Source: Cohnella abietis (GTDB lineage Bacteria; Bacillota; Bacilli; Paenibacillales; Paenibacillaceae). Taken from it: DNA of 64,000 nt. The DNA lies in contig NZ_AP019400.1 of NCBI RefSeq assembly GCF_004295585.1, positions 5,301,501-5,365,500 of the forward strand, read 5' to 3'. Position numbers and translations under genes: made by a program. Shown here one piece after another: positions 25,771-34,962 of the stretch. Position 1 is the first letter of the stretch. Every line of letters begins with the position of its first letter. Below the pieces are notes generated by a model, which had not been told where the DNA came from, made no database searches, and saw only the letters and a list, made by a program, of their open reading frames with translations.

Positions 25771-26270
25771 TAGGTCCGGAAGAGGCTCGATTGGTGCGCG
25801 TTGTACGATTATTTCGAGCAACGTGTCTCGGAAGCGGCACGATTGGGGCGAGTTGTACGATTATTTCGAGTAACGAGGCTCGGAAGAGACAGGTTTGATG
25901 GGCGTTGTACGATTATTTCGAGCAACAAGGCCCGGGAGAGGCACGATTCGTGGGCGTTGTACGATGTTTTCGAGTAACGGGGCTTGAAAGAGGCACGTTT
26001 GGTGGGCGTTGTATGATTATTTCGAGCAACAAGGTCCGTAAGCGGCTCGATTGGTGCGCGTAGTACGATTATTTCGAGTAACGAGGTCCGGGAGAGGCAC
26101 GATTGGTGCACGTTGTACGATTATTTCGAGCAACGGGGTCCGGAAGAGGCACGTTTGGTGCACGTTGTACGATTATTTCGAGCAACGAGACTCAAAAGAG
26201 TCATGTTTGTTAAGAGATGTGCGATTATTTCGAGCAACGATAATCGGAAGCGGCGAAAGTGGCCGGGAAC
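25771..26270. repeat. Intergenic tandem array C, 52-bp unit, 9 copies
   Basis: GTACGATT-type starts occur at 25803, 25855, 25907, 25959, 26011, 26063, 26115, 26167 and 26219, all exactly 52 bp apart, with a partial copy on the left. Each unit has a hairpin CGTTG-TACGATTATTTCGAG-CAACG and, in the better copies, a second GCAC-(GATTG)-GTGC. The array fills the space between convergent mqnD and the sugar ABC operon terminator. Frames within it are spurious. Confidence 0.95.
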
Positions 26271-26294
26271 GCCCCGTTCACTTAAGCTCAATGC

Positions 26295-26342
26295 AAAAGG
26301 CGTTGGTACAGATAGGTTAAACCTACTATACCAACGCCTTTT
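26295..26342. terminator. Bidirectional terminator between array C and the sugar ABC operon
   Basis: AAAAGGCGTTGGTA pairs perfectly with TACCAACGCCTTTT, with an inner TAGGT/ACCTA pair. T-runs within the arms serve both strands. Confidence 0.85.
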
Positions 26343-26394
26343 GGCTTTTCAGACTATCCCATGCTCTTGATTACGACAAAGCGTATTGTTCTAC

Positions 26395-27399
26395 TTATTC
26401 GTAGAGAACAGCTTTAACATCATCGTTGTCGATATTAGTTTTGTCATACCATACGAAGCCGCTGTCGATGATTGGATCAACCTTTTCACCTTTTACTGCA
26501 GCTACTGCCGCTTTAACGGTTTCGTAACCAATACCAACTGGGTTTTGGGAAACTGCGCCCGCCATCAAACCATTTTTGATTGCATCGATTTGTGCTTTAC
26601 CGGAATCGAAGCCGACAACTGTAATTTTACCAGTCATTTTCGTTTCGGATACTGCGTTAATAACACCGATAGCAGAGCCTTCATTAGTACCGAAGAAGCC
26701 TTTGATATTCGGATGTGCTTGCATAATAGCTTTTGCAAGGTCGGTAGATTTCAAGTGATCTCCACCGCCGTATTGAATGTCAACGATTTTGATATTCGGA
26801 TATTTTTCCTTTATTCTGTTAGCAAATCCATCACGACGATCTATCCCTGTACGGCTCGTTTGGTCATGTGCAATGACTGCAACTTCGCCTTCGCCACCAA
26901 TTAGCTCAGCCATCTTATCAGCTGCAATACCTGCAGCAACGGAGTTGTTCGTCGCTACTGTAGTAACTGGAATAGTGCTTTCAACACCGGAGTCAAATGC
27001 AACAATCGGGATACCGGCATCTTGTGCTTTCTTCAAATACGGAATGGAAGCCTGGCTATCAAGCGCTGCAAAACCAATCGCACTTGGTTTCTTGTCCAAA
27101 GCAACCTGAAGCATTTCAAGCTGCTTATCTACTTGGGATTCAGTCTCAGGACCTTCGAATGTAATTTCAACATTTAACTCTGCAGCTGCTTTCTCAGCAC
27201 CGGCTTTAACTGCTTGCCAGAACTGATGCTGGAACCCTTTAGAAATAATCGGGATGTACATTTTTTGATCCGTTGATCCAGCTTTCTTAGAAGGTGCTGC
27301 GGCAGCTGGTGATGAATTGTTGTTCTTACTGTTATTGGAACCACAAGCACTGATCACCAATACTAGCGCCAAAACTGATAATAACCATACCTTCTTCAT
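26395..27399 (-). CDS. Sugar ABC transporter substrate-binding lipoprotein (RbsB/XylF type)
   Basis: This 334-residue lipoprotein (lipobox VISAC, Cys19) has a Ser/Asn-rich linker and a periplasmic-binding-protein type 1 domain. Blocks include MYIPIISKGFQHQFWQAVKAGAE, KPSAIGFAALDSQAS, IPIVAFDSGVES and GFFGTNEGSAIGVINAV, typical of ribose, xylose or allose binders. AAAGGGG lies 8 nt before the ATG at 27399. It is the last gene of the importer operon, after the permease, with a strong terminator downstream. The ligand is not decided; the linked sensor suggests a pentose-like sugar. Confidence 0.92.
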   Translation of the reverse strand: MKKVWLLSVLALVLVISACGSNNSKNNNSSPAAAAPSKKAGSTDQKMYIPIISKGFQHQFWQAVKAGAEKAAAELNVEITFEGPETESQVDKQLEMLQVALDKKPSAIGFAALDSQASIPYLKKAQDAGIPIVAFDSGVESTIPVTTVATNNSVAAGIAADKMAELIGGEGEVAVIAHDQTSRTGIDRRDGFANRIKEKYPNIKIVDIQYGGGDHLKSTDLAKAIMQAHPNIKGFFGTNEGSAIGVINAVSETKMTGKITVVGFDSGKAQIDAIKNGLMAGAVSQNPVGIGYETVKAAVAAVKGEKVDPIIDSGFVWYDKTNIDNDDVKAVLYE

Positions 27400-27469
27400 C
27401 GTCACGTCCCCTTTGTATTAAATAATTATTGCAAATCTATATCATCTCCAAATGGAGACCATACCGTAG

Positions 27470-28465
27470 TTAAGCCTTACGACGTCGTAAAATGTCAGCA
27501 TATACGGCCAGAAGAATAACAAAGCCGACTACTACCGTCTGCCACTCCTGCGGCACCGACAAAATGCGAAGTCCATTCGTTAGCACGCTCATAATTAGCG
27601 CACCGATAACCGTACCAACAATCGTGCCTTTCCCACCGCTTAGCGAGGTGCCACCAATAACGACAGCAGCTATAGCTTCCAGCTCATATCCCATACCAAG
27701 TGAGGGCTGGGCTGAGTTAAGGCGAGATGCCATCAGAATTCCGGCAAGACCTGTGAACAAGCCAGCAATCATGTAAATGAGGATCTTCCATCTTCCAACG
27801 TTAACCCCCGAAAGGCGGGTTGCTTCTTCGTTGCTACCTATTGCAAAGTTGTAACGGCCGACAATTGTCCGAGACAATAAGACGCTGCCGATAATAGCTG
27901 CTATGAAGAAAATAACGACGGCGTTCGGAATATCAAAGCCGGGAATGAGATCATTTAATACTGAGCCTAATGAAATTTTCATAAACACTTCACTCTGGGT
28001 AAAATAAACCGGCTTCGTGCCAGAGATAATGAGGGCAAGACCTTTGGCAATCATCATCATCGCTAACGTGGCAATGAACGGCGGGATTCCTAATTTTGAA
28101 ATAGTGAACCCTGATATGAGTCCGCATACCGCCCCTGTCATTAAACCGCCGATAACTCCAACCCAAACCGGAAGTCCCCACATTGTAATGAATACACCCG
28201 TCATTACAGCGCTTAATGTCATTACCGTTCCCACCGACAGATCAATACCTCCGGTAACGATAACGAACGTTGCACCTAGCGCCAGTACCCCAATAACTGC
28301 AGTCGAGAGCAATATCCCAACAATATTAGAAAAGTGAAAGAAATTACTTGAAGCTATTGAGAAAAAGATAACGAGAAAGATCAAGCTTCCAAAAGCTAAA
28401 AACTGCTGTAGCCCTGCATTAAACTTAAAACGCTGTGTCGGCAACTTCTCTGTTTCTACCTTCAT
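27470..28465 (-). CDS. Sugar ABC transporter permease (RbsC type)
   Basis: This 331-residue membrane permease of the ribose/xylose (CUT2) class has about eight to ten helices. Typical blocks are FVIVTGGIDLSVGTVMTLSA, GLISGFTISKLGIPPFIATL and IAAVVIGGTSLSGGKGTI near the C-terminus. A start at ATG 28465 gives 8 nt from AAGGAG; the GTG at 28474 lies inside that region. It follows the ATPase gene by about 24 nt. It works with the flanking binding protein and ATPase. Confidence 0.93.
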   Translation of the reverse strand: MKVETEKLPTQRFKFNAGLQQFLAFGSLIFLVIFFSIASSNFFHFSNIVGILLSTAVIGVLALGATFVIVTGGIDLSVGTVMTLSAVMTGVFITMWGLPVWVGVIGGLMTGAVCGLISGFTISKLGIPPFIATLAMMMIAKGLALIISGTKPVYFTQSEVFMKISLGSVLNDLIPGFDIPNAVVIFFIAAIIGSVLLSRTIVGRYNFAIGSNEEATRLSGVNVGRWKILIYMIAGLFTGLAGILMASRLNSAQPSLGMGYELEAIAAVVIGGTSLSGGKGTIVGTVIGALIMSVLTNGLRILSVPQEWQTVVVGFVILLAVYADILRRRKA

Positions 28466-28489
28466 TGGGTCCACTCCTTATAAACCGTC

Positions 28490-29998
28490 TTAGCTGATCC
28501 GGTTCGTTGCATAAGTCATAATCTGCTCCTGGGTAGCGCTTTCATCATTGATGAGCTCACCTGTAATTCTGCCTTCACACATTACGATAATCCGATGACT
28601 AAGCCGTAAAATCTCAGGTAGCTCCGAGCTGATCATAATAATTGATTTTCCTGATGCAGCCAGACTTTCAAGCAGCTTATATATTTCGCTCTTCGCTCCG
28701 ACATCAATTCCACGAGTCGGCTCATCGAAAATGAGAATGTCACAATCCCGTGTCAACCATTTGCCGATAATGACCTTCTGTTGATTGCCACCGGACAGAT
28801 TTTTTAGCTTCTGCTCAATACTTGGCGTCTTAACCTTTAGATCCTCGACTACCTTTTTGGACACATGCGACATACGATTGTCATGCATCCAGGCGCCACC
28901 TTTCGTGAATCGGCTTAACGTTGCCAAGGTAACATTTGTTCTGACGTCCATTTCGAGTAAACAACCAAAGTGCTTTCTATCCTCAGATAAATATCCAACG
29001 CCATGCTGGACGGCTTGATGAGGTCCCGTAATTCTAGTTTTCTTGCCGTGAATGTATATCTCTCCGGAATCAATTGGATCAGCTCCAAAGATGGCCCGAG
29101 CCGCTTCCGTTCTACCTGCACCAACTAAGCCTGCCACACCGAGAATTTCTCCTTTATGGAGCGTGAAGCTAACATCTCGGAGCACGTTGCCCCTACTAAT
29201 ATTACGTACCTCAAGCACCTGCTCACTATCATTCCCTTCCTGACGGGAAGGCTTAGCAGGCTGATAGATTTCCCTTCCGACCATCATTGCAATTATTCGA
29301 TCGATGCTAACCTCAGGCGTTGCAACTGTATCAATATAGCTGCCATCACGCATAACCGTAATGCGATCAGAAATTCGCTTCAGTTCAGCCATTCGGTGGG
29401 AAATGTATACGATAGCAACTCCCTTCGCTCGTAGCTTATGAATCATCTTGAACAGCTCTTCGATCTCAGCATCACTCAGCGCTGCCGTCGGCTCATCCAT
29501 GATCATGACCTGTGAGTCATAGGAAATAGCTTTTATAATTTCAACCATTTGCTGCTTGGCCACCGTTAGCTCCGAAACGAGAACCGTTGGTTCAATATCC
29601 AAATTCAATTGTTTTAATAGAATTGCGGTTTGCCGATTCATTTCTTTGTCATTGAGAAACAATCGAATGGCTCTGCGAGGTTCTTTGCCCATGAAAATGT
29701 TCTGAGCGACTGTAAGATCAGGAGCAAGATTCAGCTCTTGATGAATCATGCTAATCCCTAATTTCTGCGCCGTACGCGTATCGGGAATGTTAACTTCCTT
29801 CCCTTTATAGAGAATGCGTCCCTCATCCTTCTGATAGACGCCCGTAAGCACCTTCATCATGGTCGATTTGCCGGCACCGTTCTCCCCGACTAACGCATGC
29901 ACCTCACCAGATCGCAATTCAAACTCACACTGCTTTAAGGCATGAACACCAGCAAAATGCTTTTCGATTCCATCCATTTTTACGACAATTTCACTCAT
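28490..29998 (-). CDS. Sugar ABC transporter ATPase with two nucleotide-binding domains (RbsA type)
   Basis: This 502-residue CUT2 ATPase is made of two fused nucleotide-binding domains. Domain 1 has GENGAGKSTMMKVL, a diverged LTVAKQQM signature region and VMIMDEPTAAL. Domain 2 has the usual degenerate P-loop VAGLVGAGRTEAAR, but an intact signature LSGGNQQKVIIGKWL and ILIFDEPTRGIDVGAK. This asymmetry is normal for RbsA/XylG. GGAGGGGTG precedes the ATG. It is the first gene of the importer operon, separated from the sensor operon by a terminator. Confidence 0.94.
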   Translation of the reverse strand: MSEIVVKMDGIEKHFAGVHALKQCEFELRSGEVHALVGENGAGKSTMMKVLTGVYQKDEGRILYKGKEVNIPDTRTAQKLGISMIHQELNLAPDLTVAQNIFMGKEPRRAIRLFLNDKEMNRQTAILLKQLNLDIEPTVLVSELTVAKQQMVEIIKAISYDSQVMIMDEPTAALSDAEIEELFKMIHKLRAKGVAIVYISHRMAELKRISDRITVMRDGSYIDTVATPEVSIDRIIAMMVGREIYQPAKPSRQEGNDSEQVLEVRNISRGNVLRDVSFTLHKGEILGVAGLVGAGRTEAARAIFGADPIDSGEIYIHGKKTRITGPHQAVQHGVGYLSEDRKHFGCLLEMDVRTNVTLATLSRFTKGGAWMHDNRMSHVSKKVVEDLKVKTPSIEQKLKNLSGGNQQKVIIGKWLTRDCDILIFDEPTRGIDVGAKSEIYKLLESLAASGKSIIMISSELPEILRLSHRIIVMCEGRITGELINDESATQEQIMTYATNRIS

Positions 29999-30147
29999 TG
30001 CTTCACCCCTCCCCCAGCTCCTTGTTCTTGTTGTTGATGTTAACTTTACACGCTCTACTCCATCACTTAAATGTGATTTCTTCCTGTTAAAGTCGAATAA
30101 TTTTGGGAGTTACATAAAATAGTCTTTTTTCCAACCTAGTCCAAAAC

Positions 30148-30184
30148 AAAAAACCGAAGCAGGCAAAATGCCCGTTTCGGTTTT
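30148..30184 (-). terminator. Terminator between the sensor operon and the importer operon
   Basis: AAAACCGAA pairs with TTCGGTTTT around an inner GGC/GCC; the right arm on the minus strand ends in TTTTTTG. Confidence 0.8.
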
Positions 30185-30204
30185 AAGAAAATACTATAGC
30201 TGCA

Positions 30205-31188
30205 TCACTTTCCGACGAATGGAAATAGAAGCTTCTGATTTTCCTCTTCGTACATGTTTTCCTTAGTGATAACCAATGAACCCGTATCTATCTGCTTCTG
30301 AATCTTTTTTCCTCTGACAGCCTCCACAGCCGTCTTAACGCTTAAATATCCCATCTGAAATGGCCTCTGAATAACCGTTGCCTTCATAACGCCTTCATCC
30401 AGCAATTTAATTTCATTAACCGAGCTATCAAAGCCGATTAGCTTTACCTTGTCTTTCATTCCCAGCTCTCGAATGGCTCTACCCGCACCTACGGATGTCG
30501 GCTCGTTAAGGCCAATGATCCCAAGCACTTCCGTATTGGACTGCAAAATCTCCTTCGCTTTTAAGTAAGCCTTCTGCTCTGACCCCTCTACAAAGTAAGT
30601 ATCCAGCATCTCAATATAGGGAAGACCGCTCAATACGTCTCGCGCGCCCTTTTCTCTATCAATATGAGAAGCAGCATTTTTAACATAACTGAGAATGCCT
30701 ATTTTCGCTGGGCCCTTAATTTCCTGCAGCATAGCTTGACCCGCCTCCTGCCCAGCTTTGAAATTGTCGGTCGAGACTATGCTTTGAGCAATGTTGGAGT
30801 TAATTCCGGAATCTAAAATAATGAGCTTGATTCCTTTGGCTACCACTTTATTGCAAATGGGAATTAACCGATCAAAGTCAGTAGCTGCAAGCACAATTGC
30901 ATCAGGCCGATTAACGATTGCTTTCTCAACTAGAGCAATCTGACCTTCAACATCCGTTTCATCCCTAGCTCCCCAAACCTCAACCTTCGTGTCAAACTCC
31001 TGAGCCGCCTCATGAACACCATCAACGAGTACCTGCCAAAATTCAATAGATGCATCATGGGATTTAATAATAACGGTAACGTTCAGCGGCTTTTTGTTTG
31101 AAAATCCTTCTGACCAATAAACTAATCCAGCAACAACGACAAGAAGAACGATAATCGCTCCAATAAACCACTTGTGTCTCCAAGGCAT
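30205..31188 (-). CDS. Membrane-anchored sugar-binding sensor protein (XylFII-like)
   Basis: This 327-residue RbsB-like binding domain is tethered by an uncleaved N-terminal helix (about residues 7-27) instead of a lipobox. Blocks include VTVIIKSHDASIEFWQVL, DAIVLAATDFDRLIPI, KLIILDSGINSN and IIGLNEPTSVGAGRAI. Its start overlaps the kinase stop (TAATG), and it is cotranscribed with the kinase and response regulator. In Clostridium beijerinckii the equivalent XylFII binds xylose outside and signals through LytS/YesN to the xylose importer genes; the same arrangement here argues for a three-component sugar sensor. Confidence 0.87.
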   Translation of the reverse strand: MPWRHKWFIGAIIVLLVVVAGLVYWSEGFSNKKPLNVTVIIKSHDASIEFWQVLVDGVHEAAQEFDTKVEVWGARDETDVEGQIALVEKAIVNRPDAIVLAATDFDRLIPICNKVVAKGIKLIILDSGINSNIAQSIVSTDNFKAGQEAGQAMLQEIKGPAKIGILSYVKNAASHIDREKGARDVLSGLPYIEMLDTYFVEGSEQKAYLKAKEILQSNTEVLGIIGLNEPTSVGAGRAIRELGMKDKVKLIGFDSSVNEIKLLDEGVMKATVIQRPFQMGYLSVKTAVEAVRGKKIQKQIDTGSLVITKENMYEEENQKLLFPFVGK

Positions 31189-32969
31189 TATTTTTCACCC
31201 TCCGATGACTGCAGCGATTTCGGAAAACGAATATACACTGTCGTCCCTACACCCAATGTGCTTTTATAAGTTAATCCGTATTGGGGGCCAAAATATAGTT
31301 TGAGTCGCTCATGAACATTTTGTACGCCTACCCCTCGTCCCGCCTCTGATCTTGAAATTGGCAAAAGAAGTGTTCGTAGCTTTTCTTCGTCCATCCCGTT
31401 ACCATTGTCTTCAATAAATAAATGAATATCCGTTTCCGTTTCTTCAGATGCAATTCTAATTAAGCCCGGACCGTGCTTCATCTTGATGCCATGGTAAATT
31501 GCATTCTCAACTATGGGCTGTAAAATAACTTTTATCGTCTTGTAATCCCATACTGAATCACTGATTTCAATTTGATAATCCAATTTGTTTTTGTAACGCA
31601 TTTTTTGAATCATAAGATAATTCGTAATATGCTCGATTTCAGTTCTAATCGATACTAGCTCTTCCCCCTTACTGATGGAGGCTCGGAACAATTTAGCAAG
31701 CGCTGAAGTCATCAAAACAACCTCCTTAGACTTGTTGCTCTCCGCCATCCAAACGATCGAATCTAAAGTGTTATAAAGAAAATGCGGATTAATTTGCGCC
31801 TGTAGCGCGTTCATCTCACTCTTCCGCTTCTGCTCTTGGTCCGATACGACTTGATTCATCAATTCTTTAATTTTTCCTACCATAATATTAAAGGCACGAG
31901 CAAGTCTGCCGACTTCAGTCGTCTTCGGAACCGGCACATGAATATCAAAGTTACCCTTTTCCACTTCTTTCATATAGCTTTGCAATTGTTTAATGGGCTG
32001 GCTCACTCTCTGCGACAGGAAGAACGAGATGATAATTGCAATAACAATACAGATGAACCCTAACCCAACATAGGACAATCTCATTTCGTTCTGATTGCTA
32101 ACAAGCTCATTCACATAGGAGACGCCAACAATTTTCCAACCGAAATCGGATTCCTGCACCGTATACATCCGACTGTTGCTGCCTTCATTGCTCGTGAATG
32201 TACCGTTCTTGATTTCCAGTACCCGGTCGATCATCTCGTACTTCAGCTTGCTATAAATCAATTGCTGCTGCGGATGATACACAATTTTGCCACTGGAATC
32301 GACTATAAATAAATAACCTCTCTGGCCGAGACGGACATCCTTGAACATATCATTCATCACGCTAAAATTAAGATCAACAAGAAATACGCCAAGCTTCTTA
32401 CTTCCGTCTCGACTGCTCAGCTCGCGGCTTAACGACACTACCCAAGGGTAACGATCCTTGAAAACAGGCTGTATGTGAGATGGAGAAATTACACTTTGTC
32501 CATGCGCTTCCTGCGCATTGCGATACCAATTCAAGCTAGTTAGATCGATGTAAGGATTGAGCTCCAGCTCTTTCCGTCCGGAGACAAACTGTCCATTATA
32601 ACCAAATACGTTAACCGAGGTGATGTCCGTTCGAGAAACGAGCATAGACTCCAGCAAGGTAGAAATCGATTCCTTCGACTCCTTCTCTTGCTTTAAGCTG
32701 GCGAATGTTTCTTTAGATAAATAATCCTGCACAAACGGGTTGCCTGCGACAAGATCAGACATGTAGTTCATTCCGTTTACATAAGATTTAATATTATTGT
32801 TGATCTGCTTCACGAGCTCTGTCGTATATTCCTGGGCTTTCGATTGCACCGCATCTTTCGTCAAATAGTAGGAAATGACACTCACAATCATGATTGTCAT
32901 TAGAATCAGCAACACTGAGGATAGCACCATATTCGTCTGAATGCTGCGTAATCGCGAAAAGATACTCAT
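31188..32969 (-). CDS. Sensor histidine kinase, YesM/LytS type
   Basis: This 593-residue membrane kinase has TM1 (about residues 14-35), an extracytoplasmic sensor domain, TM2 (about 300-320) and a HAMP linker (VSQPIKQLQSYMKEVEKGNF). The His_kinase box NALQAQINPHFLYNTLDSI carries the phosphorylated His, and the C-terminal ATPase has IVENAIYHGIKMKHGPG, LFIEDNGNGMD and GRGVGVQNVHERL. It should phosphorylate the response regulator encoded 7 nt upstream and receive input from the anchored binding protein encoded downstream. Confidence 0.94.
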   Translation of the reverse strand: MSIFSRLRSIQTNMVLSSVLLILMTIMIVSVISYYLTKDAVQSKAQEYTTELVKQINNNIKSYVNGMNYMSDLVAGNPFVQDYLSKETFASLKQEKESKESISTLLESMLVSRTDITSVNVFGYNGQFVSGRKELELNPYIDLTSLNWYRNAQEAHGQSVISPSHIQPVFKDRYPWVVSLSRELSSRDGSKKLGVFLVDLNFSVMNDMFKDVRLGQRGYLFIVDSSGKIVYHPQQQLIYSKLKYEMIDRVLEIKNGTFTSNEGSNSRMYTVQESDFGWKIVGVSYVNELVSNQNEMRLSYVGLGFICIVIAIIISFFLSQRVSQPIKQLQSYMKEVEKGNFDIHVPVPKTTEVGRLARAFNIMVGKIKELMNQVVSDQEQKRKSEMNALQAQINPHFLYNTLDSIVWMAESNKSKEVVLMTSALAKLFRASISKGEELVSIRTEIEHITNYLMIQKMRYKNKLDYQIEISDSVWDYKTIKVILQPIVENAIYHGIKMKHGPGLIRIASEETETDIHLFIEDNGNGMDEEKLRTLLLPISRSEAGRGVGVQNVHERLKLYFGPQYGLTYKSTLGVGTTVYIRFPKSLQSSEGEK

Positions 32970-32976
32970 CCCGTCA

Positions 32977-34596
32977 TCACACTTTCTTTATATTCATTTT
33001 ATTGCGGAATTCTGTCGGTGTATCCCCCGTATGCTTCTTGAACGCTCCACTGAAATAATGCGGGTCACTGTACCCAACTGCATAGGCGATCTCATAGCTC
33101 TTCATTGAAGTTAAATACAAAAACTCCCGAGCCTTCTCCATTCGTTCATCCGTTACAAATTCAACGAACGATCGTCCGTTATGCTGCTTAAAAATGCTGC
33201 TGAAATAGCTTGAACTCATCGCTACATGCTTACAAACAGACTTTAAGGATAATTCCGGATCCATATAATGCTGTCTCACATAATCCATGGCCATAGCTAT
33301 TTGACGAACACTTTGATCCTCGCGCATGCCTTGAATAACGGATACAGCTTTTCCGCATAGCTCCTTCATCCAAGCTTCAGTTTCATCCAGATTGGAGAAG
33401 CGATTAATATCTGAAATAAGAGTTTTTGCCTCACCGAAAACATGAGAGCTATTACTGTTTATTTCGTAAAGAGTATGAATCATCGTTAATACAATTCTCT
33501 GGAGGTAAATGTAGCAAATATCAATGGGAAATATATGATCACGAAAGGCAGCAAACAGCCTCATGATCCATTCATCCATTTCTTGCTGCGTTCCGGTCTT
33601 CAGCTTTGTAATGAGCTCGCTTTCCCATGTAACAACGGATAAAATTTCAGGACGCTGGCGCTGCTCCATATCCGAGATCCGAATGATTTCATTCGTACCG
33701 ATTACGAATCGATAATCCAACGCTGATAAAGCAGAGCGATGAACAAGTAAAATATTGTCCTCCCATTTGGATGTATGGCCGATGCCTATTGAAATTTTTA
33801 TGGGTAAAAAAGAATTAACCGCACTATGAATTTCCTCTGCAACAAGCATAGCTAATTCCTGAATTTGATCGCTATCCTCACCTGATAGTAGGACGAGCAC
33901 ACGATTTTCCCGATCCCTGAATATAACCGTCCCTGAGTATTTAGCTGTAATTTCTTGCGCAATATTGTATACGGCAAATCGAATAAGGTCCTGGTCGAAT
34001 AAAGTCGATGGCAAGCTTAGCTCAAATTCGTCCACATCTATAGCTAGCTCGATTAATGAAGGGCCGTTCCATTGAATTTGAAAATAACTGAGTCTCTCCT
34101 GCAGTTGCTTAAGGGGCATCGGTACAGATACAAGACGCTCCAAAAAGCGCTCTTTCAGCTGCGGCAGACTTTCCATCAGTTGACGCTTCAGCAGCTCAAG
34201 ATCTTGGCTCTGCCTTCTTTCGGCATCTAGCTCTGACCCCACTCTACGAATGACCGTCTCAAGCTCAGCCGCTGTAATCGGTTTCAAAATATAGTCTGTG
34301 GCTTGCAATTTCAAAGCCTGCTGTGCAAACTCGAAATCATCGTACCCCGTTAGAATAATGACCTTCACAGTCGGATCATTTTCCGCCAACTCACGTGTTA
34401 GCTCGATACCATTCATGAACGGCATTCCAATATCAGTTAGGACGACATCAGGTCTCTCACGCTTAATAAATGCAAGAGCTTCCACACCATCCTCACAATC
34501 CCCTATACATATAAATCCTAGCTGCTCCCAATCCATCTGTTCCTTGATCGCTTCCCTAACTAATGCTTCATCATCCACGATCAGCAGCTTGTACAT
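32977..34596 (-). CDS. Response regulator, YesN type, with AraC DNA-binding domain
   Basis: This 539-residue regulator has an N-terminal receiver with LLIVDDEALVREAI and the phosphoacceptor Asp in DVVLTDIGMPFMNG, Lys in ATDYILKPI, a long linker and a C-terminal AraC double HTH (LSLKSVCKHVAMSSSYFSSI, then KSYEIAYAVGYSDPHYFSG). GAGGGGG precedes the ATG. It is the first gene of the sensor operon and most likely activates the sugar importer operon immediately downstream. Confidence 0.94.
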   Translation of the reverse strand: MYKLLIVDDEALVREAIKEQMDWEQLGFICIGDCEDGVEALAFIKRERPDVVLTDIGMPFMNGIELTRELAENDPTVKVIILTGYDDFEFAQQALKLQATDYILKPITAAELETVIRRVGSELDAERRQSQDLELLKRQLMESLPQLKERFLERLVSVPMPLKQLQERLSYFQIQWNGPSLIELAIDVDEFELSLPSTLFDQDLIRFAVYNIAQEITAKYSGTVIFRDRENRVLVLLSGEDSDQIQELAMLVAEEIHSAVNSFLPIKISIGIGHTSKWEDNILLVHRSALSALDYRFVIGTNEIIRISDMEQRQRPEILSVVTWESELITKLKTGTQQEMDEWIMRLFAAFRDHIFPIDICYIYLQRIVLTMIHTLYEINSNSSHVFGEAKTLISDINRFSNLDETEAWMKELCGKAVSVIQGMREDQSVRQIAMAMDYVRQHYMDPELSLKSVCKHVAMSSSYFSSIFKQHNGRSFVEFVTDERMEKAREFLYLTSMKSYEIAYAVGYSDPHYFSGAFKKHTGDTPTEFRNKMNIKKV

Positions 34597-34962
34597 GGAA
34601 TCCCCCTCTTGTCGTTCCTATGCTACCTATATGAAGATCATATATAATAATTGGATGTTAATCCATTATTTAATCGTAAAGAATAGAACATAATAATGAA
34701 ATGAGAAAATGAACTGAAATAGTCGAAAATTTTATGCTATTGACTTGGAAAATCAATTTCATTCCTTAAGAGTCATTTGGGCTTTAATAGAGCAATCTAA
34801 TCTTATATGGGGACTATCCACAATGATCTATTAAATAGATCATTCCGATGCTAAATCATCACTATTTTTGAACAAAGAAATACATTAGAATAAAGAAGGG
34901 TGCTTCTGGCTTCATAGGAATTGTGCCCGAGTATGACTAACATGAATGCAGAGGGATGCACA
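34597..34962. other. Divergent intergenic region between the response regulator and odhA
   Basis: This AT-rich stretch has no open frame worth reporting. It holds both divergent promoters and a perfect palindrome, given separately. No clear -35/-10 pair could be fixed by eye. Confidence 0.5.
34822..34844. promoter_or_regulatory. Perfect 23-bp palindrome upstream of odhA
   Basis: AATGATCTATT, one central A, then AATAGATCATT: 11-bp arms with no mismatch. The lack of a T-tract and the single-base centre fit an operator better than a terminator. It lies about 120 nt before the odhA start. Confidence 0.5.
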
